64,000 nucleotides of DNA from an uncultured Eubacteriales bacterium. GTDB taxonomy: Bacteria; Bacillota; Clostridia; Oscillospirales; CAG-272. The notes under the pieces were generated by a model. The model was given only the letters and a program-made list of their open reading frames with translations. It was not told where the DNA came from and made no database searches. The position numbers were made by a program, and so were the translations under genes. Numbering within the stretch: position 1 is the stretch's first letter; each line of letters opens with the position of its first letter. Positions 43,086-51,927 of this stretch are shown in pieces. The stretch spans positions 1 to 64,000 of the forward strand of contig CAKTAA010000003.1 in NCBI GenBank assembly GCA_934526185.1. The letters run 5' to 3'.

Positions 43086-44411
43086 CTATATTCCTTCCGT
43101 TAAGCCGTTTTCTTTGAGTATCTGCCTGTTTAAGCTCTTTTCAGCGGCTGCCGCTCTGTCCAAAGCGTGAAAATACGTCATGACACGGCGGACGCGTTCA
43201 GGAGAATTGACACGGCGCAGAAGCGCCTCATACTTTTTTTCAAACGCTCCTTCCGGCAGTCCTCTCAGCTTATACAGCAGAGTGAAGCCGTCGTACAAAT
43301 CCCAGTTGTCCGGCAGCTTTTCCGTCTCCTGCATCCTTCTGTAAAAGGCAGTGCCCGGAAACGGCGTAGCAACCGTAAGATTGGTACCATACATCGTGCT
43401 CTCCCATATGAACCGATATATGTCCTCAAAGGTCTGCTCCGTATCCCTCTCAAGGCCTAAAACGAAACTCCCGATAACACCGATGCGCTGGCGCTGTATC
43501 GCTTCCACAGCCTCATATCTCTCCTGTATTCTGCTTTTCTTAAAGCCAGACGGATTGACTGTCCGCAGAGCCTCAGCGTCCAGACTCTCGAATCCGATAA
43601 GCAATTTTCGGCAGCCGGCGTCATACAGCCTGCTGAGAATATCTTTCCGCCTGTAAACCGATATATCTGTAAAGGCATACCAACGCACCCCCGTCCGGCT
43701 GAGAAGATCCAGGAGCGCATGGACGTCTCTGTGCCCTGTGAAAAAGTTGTCGTCGGTAAAAAAAACGAACGGATTTTTAAACAGACGGACAAGCTGCGCA
43801 AGCTCTTTTTCTGCCTGCTCCGGATCTTTTCTCCTCACCCTGCCCCCGTAAATTGCCGTGGAAAGGCAGAATTCGCAGCGGTGCGGACAGCCGCGGGACA
43901 ACTGGATTGGCATACTGGAATAGGGATATTTTGCCGCCAGCTCATAGAGAGGGAGCGGCGATTCCGACAGAGGCGGTTTCTGTTCATCCGAATACAGCCG
44001 TTTGCCGCTGTCCGAAAGAAAATCGCCGATGCTTCGCTCCGCCTCCCCGACAAATACGGCGTCCGCATGCTTCAGCGCTTCTTCCGGCAGCATAGTTGCG
44101 TGCGGCCCGCCCATTATGACACGCATTCCCCGCTTCTGAAACTGCTCGGCAAGTACATACGCCTTTCGAACCTGCGGCGTCGTCGGAGACAGGAATACGC
44201 AATCGTACCTTGTCTGCGGCAGGGTATCGTATTCTAAATCAACATAATCAACATCATATTTCGGCGCCAACAGTGCTCCGACTGTCAAAAGGCCGAGATG
44301 AGGCATGTTCCACAGCCGGCGCCGCGACCGGTATTCTGCCAGCTCCTCAAGGGATGCAGAGCGAGGATTGCGGCTTCTGTGTTCAAGCGAAAGCAGCAGG
44401 GCTTTGGGCAT
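43086..44411 (-). CDS. B12-binding-type radical SAM enzyme 1
   Basis: The 441-aa protein has an N-terminal cobalamin-binding-like Rossmann domain (MPHLGLLTVGALLAPKYDV, VIMGGPHATMLPEEAL, VFVGEAERS) and a radical SAM core with CPHRCEFC (Cys 175, 179, 182), then FFTDDNFFTG and LIGFESLDAEALR. Members of this BchE-like class methylate, cyclise or otherwise alter unactivated carbons. The start at 44411 has AAAGGAG upstream; the frame is open for 117 more codons but these overlap the preceding NHL gene and have no ribosome site. It is one of five paralogues in the cluster. Confidence 0.88.
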   Translation of the reverse strand: MPKALLLSLEHRSRNPRSASLEELAEYRSRRRLWNMPHLGLLTVGALLAPKYDVDYVDLEYDTLPQTRYDCVFLSPTTPQVRKAYVLAEQFQKRGMRVIMGGPHATMLPEEALKHADAVFVGEAERSIGDFLSDSGKRLYSDEQKPPLSESPLPLYELAAKYPYSSMPIQLSRGCPHRCEFCLSTAIYGGRVRRKDPEQAEKELAQLVRLFKNPFVFFTDDNFFTGHRDVHALLDLLSRTGVRWYAFTDISVYRRKDILSRLYDAGCRKLLIGFESLDAEALRTVNPSGFKKSRIQERYEAVEAIQRQRIGVIGSFVLGLERDTEQTFEDIYRFIWESTMYGTNLTVATPFPGTAFYRRMQETEKLPDNWDLYDGFTLLYKLRGLPEGAFEKKYEALLRRVNSPERVRRVMTYFHALDRAAAAEKSLNRQILKENGLTEGI

Positions 44412-44500
44412 ATGATTTTGACTCCTTTCGCCGATAAAATGAAACTGCACGGCGCAGCATACGACGCCATTCGATCTTCCGTCCTCCGGTCCGGCGTCGT

Positions 44501-45331
44501 TTATGACGGCGCGAAATCTGACGGTGCAAGACAGTAAACACAATGCGTCAGCGTATCGGTAAATACAATCCGTCCGTCTGAAAGCTGTGTGACAGCTCCT
44601 ATATGCCCCGGACGTCCGAATCCCCATTCCCGGAATTTTCTGCGATCCACCGCCGCTGCAATCTCCCCGCTTTCGACATTTAGGTGAAAAAGGGCGCGTG
44701 TCTCGCTGAACCAGATATTGCCCGCCGTGTCTGCCAACACGGATATGGGTTTGTGTCCGCAAAGCTCAAATGTATGTAACTTTCCCGTCTCCGTATGGTA
44801 ACGCCGAATGCACGCGTACGCTGCGTCCGCAACATACAGGATACCCCGATCATAAAAGATCCCGTACGGCTCCCCGCAGGGAATTCCGCGGAGAACCGTC
44901 ATCTCCAGATTTCGATCTATTACACAAATTCTTTTGTTTAAAAAATCCGCTGCATAAAGGTTGTCTCCCTCTCCCCACGCAATACCTCCGGGGAGCCTCA
45001 GCGTCAGCCGACCGCGCGTCCGCAGCTTTTGCCAGCCAGCCGGCTTCTCATAGACGTAAACCGCGTTTTCCTCCGCGTCGGTCACGGCAATACGCCCCTC
45101 CTTTACGCTGACGGCCAGAGGCTTCACAGGCTTGGCACAGCCTGCGCCGGCTCCAAGAGTCCGCAGGCTTCCGTCCGCCTCGCAAAAAGCGGCAACTCTG
45201 CCGTTTTCCATATCGCAGATATACAGCAGCTTTTCTCCGCTGTCATAGGCTGCGCCGGAGGGCCTTTGCAGCCCGCCTTCCGCGCCTATCCATCTTTCCG
45301 CTCTGTAAACGATTGACGTCGTGCCGTTCAT
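44501..45331 (-). CDS. NHL-repeat beta-propeller protein
   Basis: The 276-aa protein is made of NHL-like blades (LQRPSGAAYDSGEKLLYICD, LRLPGGIAWGEGDNLYAADF, CGEPYGIFYDRGILYVADAA, KPISVLADTAGNIWFSE). No signal peptide or enzymatic motif is present. Its start overlaps the stop of the acyl carrier protein gene by 4 nt (ATGA), implying close co-translation. The two larger propeller proteins in the cluster carry GGDEF domains; this one is the propeller alone. It may be a scaffold or a lactonase-like binding protein; the function is unknown. Confidence 0.75.
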   Translation of the reverse strand: MNGTTSIVYRAERWIGAEGGLQRPSGAAYDSGEKLLYICDMENGRVAAFCEADGSLRTLGAGAGCAKPVKPLAVSVKEGRIAVTDAEENAVYVYEKPAGWQKLRTRGRLTLRLPGGIAWGEGDNLYAADFLNKRICVIDRNLEMTVLRGIPCGEPYGIFYDRGILYVADAAYACIRRYHTETGKLHTFELCGHKPISVLADTAGNIWFSETRALFHLNVESGEIAAAVDRRKFREWGFGRPGHIGAVTQLSDGRIVFTDTLTHCVYCLAPSDFAPS

Positions 45332-45582
45332 GCGTCGATATACCCTCGGACAAGAGAGGCAAATGAGGCAATGTCGCGTATCTTATCCATATTCAAATCG
45401 CTGTCGTCGATTTCAATATCATACGCCTCTTCAATTTCTACAAGAATGGACAGTGCCAAAATGGAGTCGATTCCAAGCGCCAGCAGCGGCGTGTCATAGG
45501 CAAGCGCCTCCGCCTTGCTCTTATCCTTCATTCGGGACGCAATGATCTGCTTTACCTTTTCCTCTACCGTGTTGTTCTGCAT
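45328..45582 (-). CDS. Acyl carrier protein
   Basis: This 84-residue four-helix carrier has the phosphopantetheine attachment site LGIDSILALSILVEIEEAYD (Ser 40) and the acidic helix II expected of ACPs. GGAG lies 8 nt before the ATG. It is not with fatty-acid synthase genes but between a GGDEF-NHL gene (18 nt upstream) and an NHL gene (4-nt overlap). This marks it as a dedicated carrier for the cluster. Together with the FabZ-like dehydratase it indicates that at least one intermediate is tethered as a thioester. Confidence 0.9.
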   Translation of the reverse strand: MQNNTVEEKVKQIIASRMKDKSKAEALAYDTPLLALGIDSILALSILVEIEEAYDIEIDDSDLNMDKIRDIASFASLVRGYIDA

Positions 45583-45600
45583 ACAGCATGCTCCTCTCTT

Positions 45601-47190
45601 TTACGTATCTGCGCCGAATCGGCGGCAGTCCTGTGATTTTTCATGTATGGATTCCCCGCTGATTCCGGAAAGCGGAACGCGGAGCACACGGCTGTTGGCG
45701 CCGTCAAGAATCATCAGATTATTGCCGTTGATACACAGGGAGTTCGGGTTGGCCAGCCGTGTGTCTGATGCGTCTCCGGCCGGACTGTACCCTGCGCCAA
45801 GGCCGCCAGCCAGCGTGAAAATGCGGCGATCGCTCTTTCGGACAATTCTTACGCTGTGGCTGCCGGATTCCGAAATGTACAGATTTCCCGATGCATCCGT
45901 ACATACTGCCGACGGCCGATTCAGTACAGCACACAATGCATCTCCTCCGTCGCCGCGTCCTCCGCTCCCTCCTCCGGCAGCAGTCCGGATTTTTCCGGTA
46001 CAAAGATTTACCGCACGGATGCGATGATTGAGATAATCCGCTATGTACAGCACCTCCGCCCGAGAATCGATGCATATGCCGTAGATTTCCTGAAACGATG
46101 CCTCGGCGGCAGCGCCGCCGTCACCCGAAAATCCAAAGCGCCCGCTGCCTGCAAAGGTCTCAATGATGCCCTCTGCTGAAATACGACGCACGACATTATT
46201 TGCTATATCATTGATATACAGATTTCCGTGTTTGTCAGAGGCCACGCCTCCGGGCTTGTTCAGAGATGCACACGCGGCCGGTCCGCCGTCTCCGCCGAAC
46301 CCCGCCTTTCCGGTTCCGCAAACAATGTGCACCCGTCTCACGCTTCCTGTCCTTCCGATATTTTCCAGCATGACAAGCTGATCGTTTCCGGTATCTGCGA
46401 CAAACAGGCGATTTTCGATTGCATGCAGTGCCGTAGGCTTGTTCAGGCGCCCGCTTTCCGCCCTGCCACAGCCACTTCCGCCAAAGACAGGAAAAACGCG
46501 GCCGCCGCGGAGCATGACAACGCGGTGATTGTTTTGATCCGCTATATAAATGGCATCTGTCACAGGAGATGCGGCGACCGCCTGCGGCTCCCAGAAAAGC
46601 GCTGTTTCCGCCGCTCCCCGGGAGGAGCATCCGGCATGTCCCCAAGCTCCGGCCTCATGGATGAGAGGTAGCGACGGTTCCAGCAGCACCCGCCCCTTAT
46701 CCGGCTCCGCCTCGCTGCTGTACGTCTGTACGCAATTTCTCCTCCTTGCTTTTGCCAGAAGCAGCGCAGTATAGGCTTTACCTATCGTTCTCTCGGCCCG
46801 GTCTCCGCTGCTGCTCTCCGCAATGCCGGCGCTGAAGGTCAGACGGATCTTTTCATATCCCTCGCCGCCGGATAAAAGGCCCGCAAAGAACCGTTCCTTT
46901 CTGAACGCCGCCAGCGTGCCGCGGGCCATGCTTTCCGCCGCAGCTTTGTCTTTTTTTCGGAAGATAATCAGAAATTCGTCCCCGCCCGGCTCGTACAGCA
47001 GAGCCTCATTTTCAAAGACAGAGCAGAAAAAAGCTGTTATCCGCCGCATTACAGTTCTGCATACATCGGGCGGAAACTTTATGCAGTATCTGAGAAAAAA
47101 ATCGACGTCAATAAAAAGCAAACTGTACGGCCCTGTTTCTGCCGCGAGAACACGCTCCGCTTTCTGTCTCAATCTTTCAATGCTGATCAT
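45601..47190 (-). CDS. GGDEF domain fused to NHL beta-propeller (copy 1)
   Basis: The 529-aa soluble protein starts with a GGDEF domain (residues 1-160): LLFIDVDFFLRYCIKF supplies the metal Asp, EPGGDEFLIIFRK carries an intact GGDEF (69-73), and FSAGIAESSSG follows. There is no RxxD inhibitory site before GGDEF. From about 195 to the end there are NHL blades of the teneurin-like kind (GFGGDGGPAACASLNKPGGV, GFSGDGGAAAEASFQEIYGI). No membrane helix is present. It could make c-di-GMP or a related nucleotide in response to something bound by the propeller, or be a catalytically idle sensor. GGAGG lies 10 nt before the ATG. Confidence 0.82.
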   Translation of the reverse strand: MISIERLRQKAERVLAAETGPYSLLFIDVDFFLRYCIKFPPDVCRTVMRRITAFFCSVFENEALLYEPGGDEFLIIFRKKDKAAAESMARGTLAAFRKERFFAGLLSGGEGYEKIRLTFSAGIAESSSGDRAERTIGKAYTALLLAKARRRNCVQTYSSEAEPDKGRVLLEPSLPLIHEAGAWGHAGCSSRGAAETALFWEPQAVAASPVTDAIYIADQNNHRVVMLRGGRVFPVFGGSGCGRAESGRLNKPTALHAIENRLFVADTGNDQLVMLENIGRTGSVRRVHIVCGTGKAGFGGDGGPAACASLNKPGGVASDKHGNLYINDIANNVVRRISAEGIIETFAGSGRFGFSGDGGAAAEASFQEIYGICIDSRAEVLYIADYLNHRIRAVNLCTGKIRTAAGGGSGGRGDGGDALCAVLNRPSAVCTDASGNLYISESGSHSVRIVRKSDRRIFTLAGGLGAGYSPAGDASDTRLANPNSLCINGNNLMILDGANSRVLRVPLSGISGESIHEKSQDCRRFGADT

Positions 47191-47224
47191 ACAGGATTTT
47201 CCTCCAAATAAAAACAGGCTGCCG

Positions 47225-48604
47225 TTACGATTTTACAGCATTTTGGCGCATGCCGCCTACAAAATTTTCCATCCCCGGAGAAAGGCGCCTTGTCCCGAAG
47301 AAAGCAAGCGAGCGATTGATCTTCCGCCGCAGCTTCTCCGAAATCCACGGTGTCTGAATTTTATCATAGGTAAACGACGCCCATCCCTCAAGCGACTGCG
47401 GAAAACGCATCCCGTAAGCCTGAGCCGTCTCGTACAGCGGCGTCCCTAAATACGGTGAAAAAGCGAACAGGAGAATTTCCGCCTGAGGACAAACCGCGCG
47501 CACCTCACTGATGAGGGCAAGCGTGTTCTCCGTGTCTTTTTCCGGATTCCAGGGAAACCCGACCATGAAGGACAGCGTCGGCCGGACGCCAAACGACACG
47601 CAGCGCCGCACAAGCTCAAGAACCTCCCCGTTGGTATGGCGCTTGTTCAGATGCCTGAGCACATCGGCATCTCCGGATTCCACGCCCGCGATAACCCGGT
47701 AAAATCCGCTGTCCGTCAGCGCCTTCAGCTCCTGATGCGTAAACTTTAAAAACTGCCGGACAGCGGAGGCGCCGTCCCACCTGAGCTCCAGACAGCCCGC
47801 CCGCAGCATTTCGGAAAATTTCAGAGCTCGCTCCCGATCTACGAAAAAATTGTTGTCAAAGAAGTGAACGGCGTCTATATCATACTGTTCCTTCAGGTAT
47901 TTCAGATCCCAGTACACGTTCTCACACCCCAGCCCCTGCCAGCGCCTTTTGAACACAGCGCCGATAGAGCAAAACGTACAGGCATACGGACATCCGCGGC
48001 TCGACTCGTATCCGAGAATCCTCCGGTTTCCCCACCCTTCATGTATATATTCAGGCATCCGGAGATAGCGGTATCCCCCGCGCATGCTCTTCGGAATCGG
48101 CATCCGCTCCGTTTTTTCTGTCTTTCCGATGATGATCCCGCCTTCCGGCAATTTGTAAGCCACACCCGGCATATCGAAAGGCTCCTCGCCCCGCTTCAGC
48201 CTGTCCAACAAGCGCGGAAGGATCCTCTCTCCCTGACCGATGACAACAATATCCACAAGCGTATGCATAAGTGTTTCACCAGGCATCAGACTCGGGTGCC
48301 AACCGCCCCAGATCAGTCTGATTTCCGGCGCAAGATCTCTTACCCGCCGGGCAAAGCGCAGGCCGTTGGTAATCTGAGCGCTGGTTGTCGCGCTGATGCC
48401 GACGGCAAACACATCCCGCAGCCGCTCGGCAAGCTCACCGGTCTGGAAGGAACCATCCTTTAACCGTTCGTCAATAACTTCCACTTCAAACCGTGCGCCC
48501 ACGGCCTCTGCAAGCGCAGCCACTGACAGAGGGATATCCGTATACAGCGGCGCCTCCGTCCCCTCGCTCTCAAACGACGGATAAAACAGCAGAACCTTAT
48601 GCAT
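47225..48604 (-). CDS. B12-binding-type radical SAM enzyme 2
   Basis: The 459-aa protein has a cobalamin-binding-like domain (VLLFYPSFESEGTEAPLYTD, LIWGGWHPSLMPGETL, VVIGQGERILPRLL) and the radical SAM core CPYACTFC (Cys 205, 209, 212), then VHFFDNNFFVDRERAL and VIAGVESGDADVLRHL. The N-terminal text differs from the other four paralogues, and the B12 domain is more canonical (WHPSLMPGE), so it may have a distinct role. The ATG at 48604 follows GGAGGAA. It begins 27 nt after the TetR gene. Confidence 0.88.
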   Translation of the reverse strand: MHKVLLFYPSFESEGTEAPLYTDIPLSVAALAEAVGARFEVEVIDERLKDGSFQTGELAERLRDVFAVGISATTSAQITNGLRFARRVRDLAPEIRLIWGGWHPSLMPGETLMHTLVDIVVIGQGERILPRLLDRLKRGEEPFDMPGVAYKLPEGGIIIGKTEKTERMPIPKSMRGGYRYLRMPEYIHEGWGNRRILGYESSRGCPYACTFCSIGAVFKRRWQGLGCENVYWDLKYLKEQYDIDAVHFFDNNFFVDRERALKFSEMLRAGCLELRWDGASAVRQFLKFTHQELKALTDSGFYRVIAGVESGDADVLRHLNKRHTNGEVLELVRRCVSFGVRPTLSFMVGFPWNPEKDTENTLALISEVRAVCPQAEILLFAFSPYLGTPLYETAQAYGMRFPQSLEGWASFTYDKIQTPWISEKLRRKINRSLAFFGTRRLSPGMENFVGGMRQNAVKS

Positions 48605-48631
48605 AGAATTCCTCCAATCCATATCCTGGCT

Positions 48632-49294
48632 TTAGCAACCGACATACGGCGGCTTCTTTTCCGGGGAAAGAACTTTTTTTACCGTTCTTTCCGATAAAGA
48701 ATAGTACCGAAGCAAAAGACGGGCTGTGACCGTCGACAGCATTTCAAAATCCACAGCTCGGTTCAGCGTCACCGACTGAACATGCACAGCGTCGCTGAGA
48801 ACGGTAAACAGAAGCGAAAGCGCTTCGCGTTCTCCCCGCGGCAGCTCCCGTACACCGGCGAGCACGAGCAGCTCCGCAAAGGAAGCCGAGTAGAATTGAT
48901 ACAGCTCACACAGTCTTTGCCGGACATAGGAATCCTCCCGATCCTTTACCAGCTTCCACAAATCGATGTAGACGGAAAGAATCTCGGGATGCGTACCGGA
49001 GCCCAATACAAAACCGCGGGCCAGATGCGCAAGTCTTTCGGAAGGTTCCGCAGTTTTTTTCATTTCCGTCCGCAGCGCCTCCACCCAACGTACTCCGGCC
49101 GCCGCCATGGTATCCATCAGCAGCTCCTTGTCGCCTTCCGGAAAAAGTTCTGCGAGAAGGTCGGAGCTCAGGCACGCTGCCCGCGAAAGATTTCCGAGTG
49201 TCAGACCGTCCGTTCCCCGCTCTCTCAGTATCTGCAATGCTATACGGGTTATTTTCTGTTTTCTGCTGTCCATCCGCCTCATAAAAGAATCCAT
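48632..49294 (-). CDS. TetR-family transcriptional regulator
   Basis: The 220-aa protein has an N-terminal TetR HTH (RKQKITRIALQILRERGTDG, LTLGNLSRAACLSSDLLAEL) and a helical ligand-binding C-terminus. It is the only conventional DNA-binding regulator inside the cluster and lies 28 nt before a radical SAM gene, so it probably controls the cluster in response to a hydrophobic ligand such as an acyl-CoA or lipid. AAGGAGG is 13 nt before the ATG at 49294; in-frame ATGs at 49282 and 49273 are alternatives. Confidence 0.85.
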   Translation of the reverse strand: MDSFMRRMDSRKQKITRIALQILRERGTDGLTLGNLSRAACLSSDLLAELFPEGDKELLMDTMAAAGVRWVEALRTEMKKTAEPSERLAHLARGFVLGSGTHPEILSVYIDLWKLVKDREDSYVRQRLCELYQFYSASFAELLVLAGVRELPRGEREALSLLFTVLSDAVHVQSVTLNRAVDFEMLSTVTARLLLRYYSLSERTVKKVLSPEKKPPYVGC

Positions 49295-49378
49295 ACCTAT
49301 GCAAAGACCTCCTTTTTGTTAACCGGGCGTACTTGAAAATGCCTGTTTTTTAATATCCCGGACAAACTGCCCCCAAAA

Positions 49379-50299
49379 TCACGGTTCATTCGAATTGAAT
49401 TCCCGTCCGCACATCCACCTGTCAAAAAAGCCGACGACAAGCGTATCATACGTCTTTCCCATCACAACGCGGTTTGTCAGATGATGCGCCTTTTCCACCG
49501 TTATCAGCTTCGCCGTTTTTGGGTTCAGAAGGCTGTGCGCGTACACGGCGTCCCTATAAGGTATAATGCGATCTGTTTTGCTGTGTATCAGCAGCGTCGG
49601 AAGCGCTCTCAGACGCTTCAATCTTTCAACGGTTCGCTTCTGCATCCTCGAAAATCCGGCAACATGCAGATACAGAAAGAGAAATACCCTTCTTTCAAGG
49701 GGATTTTCGACCTGTTTATTGTTCAGAACATATCTGAAATAATCCCGGACGAAAATCATTGGACCGCTGTCCACGGCGACCGCGCGAAGCTCGGGCAGCT
49801 CGTCCGCCGCGCTGAAGGCAACGGTCGCTCCCATGGAAAACCCGATGGCACCGTATGGCTCCGGCATGCCGATTTCCCTGATTCTTCGGACAAACCGCTT
49901 CATATCGTCCTCCAGAGAATAACGGATTCCCCGCCGGTCGCCGCTTCCGCCGTGATTGGGATAATCAAACGCCGCAACGGCGTACCCCGCTATCAGAAGC
50001 GGCTCTATATAGGAGTATACCGAGGTTTTGGAGCCTCCGAGATAATGACAGGCAATGATCGTGCCCTTTGCCTCACCGCGCGGAAAATACTGAATGGCCG
50101 CCAGCGAAAGGCCGTCCCGCGAAAAAAAGCGGAAACTGCGCGTTCGATAAGGAATATTCCGTATTTCCGTCGGTGCGGCTCTTTTGGGATGGCTCGTTTC
50201 TTTTACCAGACGGTATCCCCGAACAGCGCTCCGTACAGCAAAAGCAAGCATCCCCGCCGCGGCACACAGGACAGCCGTGTATAAAATTTTCTGGATCAT
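49379..50299 (-). CDS. Membrane-anchored alpha/beta hydrolase
   Basis: The 306-aa protein has an N-terminal helix (residues 4-25, LYTAVLCAAAGMLAFAV) and an alpha/beta hydrolase domain with AIGFSMGATVAF (Ser near 155), the acid in LIHSKTDRIIPY and the His in EKAHHLTNR. FDYPNHGGSGDRRG is typical of the serine aminopeptidase S33/monoacylglycerol-lipase-like group. Its start overlaps the upstream GGDEF-NHL gene by 4 nt. It may release or transfer an acyl product at the membrane; the substrate is unknown. Confidence 0.83.
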   Translation of the reverse strand: MIQKILYTAVLCAAAGMLAFAVRSAVRGYRLVKETSHPKRAAPTEIRNIPYRTRSFRFFSRDGLSLAAIQYFPRGEAKGTIIACHYLGGSKTSVYSYIEPLLIAGYAVAAFDYPNHGGSGDRRGIRYSLEDDMKRFVRRIREIGMPEPYGAIGFSMGATVAFSAADELPELRAVAVDSGPMIFVRDYFRYVLNNKQVENPLERRVFLFLYLHVAGFSRMQKRTVERLKRLRALPTLLIHSKTDRIIPYRDAVYAHSLLNPKTAKLITVEKAHHLTNRVVMGKTYDTLVVGFFDRWMCGREFNSNEP

Positions 50300-51852
50300 G
50301 ACAGCACCACCCGTCTGATTGCATTGTTCGCATAATCCGCGATATATAGATAATTTTTGTCGGCCGTCACGCCGGCGGGAATATGAAAGCAGGCTTCTCG
50401 CTCATTTTTCAGGCTGTCTGTATAGCCCGCTATTCCGCAGCCTGCTGCGGTTTCAACGATGTCTTTCTGTACATGCCAGCGCCGGATGCGGTGATTCAGG
50501 GCGTCCACGATATAGAGCCACTCCTCCGCGCTGTCCAGGCAAACCCAATATGGCCCGTTGAGATACGCATCCGCTCCTTTTCCGCCGTCTCCGCCGAAGC
50601 CCGCCTTTCCGCAGCCGCATACCGTTTGGATTTTGCCTCCGTCCGCCAGATTCACGCGCCGGATACGGTTGTTACCGTAATCGGCGATATACAGCATATC
50701 GCCACTGCGTGACACGCATAAGCCGTACGGCCTGTCCAGCGCCGCCTGACCGGCGTCTCCTCCGTCCCCGCTGAATCCGAATGCACCGCTGCCCGCAACG
50801 GTTTCTATCGTCCCCTCTTTGCTGATGCGGCGGACGACGTTGTTGCCGTAATCATTTATATATACATTTCCGACACAATCAGCCGCCACGCCTCCGGGCC
50901 TGTTCATTTTTGCACGCCGTGCTTCGCTGCCGTCACCGTCATAGCCGCTGATTCCGCTGCCCGCCAAAACGGAAGCCCGTCCGTCCCTGATTTGAAGGAT
51001 TCTGTGATGTCCGGTATCCGCAATGTACATCACGCCGCTTCCGCCGATGCAGACACCGCTCGGCTTGCAAAGCGCCAGCTCCAGCGGATCCGGTCGGCAT
51101 TCGCCCGCCTGAATCCCGTCTGTGAAACCTATCTCATTTAAGGTATTGCCGGCGGCTGTATACAGTTTTCCGCCGGTCACTCTGACAATTCTGTGATTTG
51201 AGCGGTCGGCAAAGAGCAGAGAACCGTCTCTGTCCACAGCCACGCCGTACGGCTCCGATATTGCCGCCCCAAACGCCCGCTCGCCGTCCCTTCCCCTTCC
51301 TTTCAGGGATCCGCCGACAACGGTAGTGCATCTTCCCTCTCCGCAAAAAACCGTTATTTTATCCGGTTCCGCATATACAATTCGATTTCTACCCATTTTT
51401 TTCGCATTGAAAAGAGCGATCTCCGTATGTTTCAGCAAGGTAAACAAGTCCGCAGCCTGATGGCTGCCGGCCACCCCCATACTGAAGGTTATCCGAACCT
51501 TTTCGTACGGGTATGCGCCGACAAATCTGGTGCGGCGCCATTCCTCACGCAAATTTTCAAGCCGTCGGCGGACCTCTTCCTGCTCTGTCTCCCAAAGGAG
51601 AAGCAGAAATTCATCTTCTCCGCTGTACGCAGCCGATAAACCATGGATTCCGGCAAGAAAGGCAGCCATGTGCCGCAGCGTCAGGTCTCCCTGTTCCGCC
51701 CCGATTTTTTCATTCAGATTTGCAAAAAAATCAACATCCAGCAGAGCCGCCGTCATTCTTTTTTTGCCGGTGTATCCGCTCCGTATCCGTCTCTCAATCT
51801 CTTCCCGCGTCAAAATACCCGGAATAGATATTTTTCTTTCATTTTCCGGCAT
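50296..51852 (-). CDS. GGDEF domain fused to NHL beta-propeller (copy 2)
   Basis: The 518-aa protein has the same layout as copy 1: a GGDEF domain at residues 10-175 (AALLDVDFFANLNEKIGAEQ, SGEDEFLLLLWE, ending AKKMGRNRIVYAEP) and NHL blades to the end (GVCIGGSGVMYIADTGHHRI, GFGGDGGKGADAYLNGPYWV). The active-site motif is GEDEF, a variant compatible with activity in other cyclases. No RxxD I-site or membrane helix is seen. I prefer the ATG at 51852 (AAAGGA 8 nt upstream); an ATG at 51921 would add 23 residues with no counterpart in copy 1. It is translationally coupled to the hydrolase gene that follows. Confidence 0.82.
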   Translation of the reverse strand: MPENERKISIPGILTREEIERRIRSGYTGKKRMTAALLDVDFFANLNEKIGAEQGDLTLRHMAAFLAGIHGLSAAYSGEDEFLLLLWETEQEEVRRRLENLREEWRRTRFVGAYPYEKVRITFSMGVAGSHQAADLFTLLKHTEIALFNAKKMGRNRIVYAEPDKITVFCGEGRCTTVVGGSLKGRGRDGERAFGAAISEPYGVAVDRDGSLLFADRSNHRIVRVTGGKLYTAAGNTLNEIGFTDGIQAGECRPDPLELALCKPSGVCIGGSGVMYIADTGHHRILQIRDGRASVLAGSGISGYDGDGSEARRAKMNRPGGVAADCVGNVYINDYGNNVVRRISKEGTIETVAGSGAFGFSGDGGDAGQAALDRPYGLCVSRSGDMLYIADYGNNRIRRVNLADGGKIQTVCGCGKAGFGGDGGKGADAYLNGPYWVCLDSAEEWLYIVDALNHRIRRWHVQKDIVETAAGCGIAGYTDSLKNEREACFHIPAGVTADKNYLYIADYANNAIRRVVLS

Positions 51853-51927
51853 GCATCTATCCTTTCCGCCATCCCCGCAGAACAGCATGTGAATACAGTC
51901 AGGCACTTCATCATTCGGCATGTCCTC

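Noticed and set aside
43086..44762. Longer start for radical SAM enzyme 1 (558 codons)
   Set aside because: The extra 117 codons overlap the NHL gene and lack a ribosome site; the ATG at 44411 has AAAGGAG and matches the family N-terminus.
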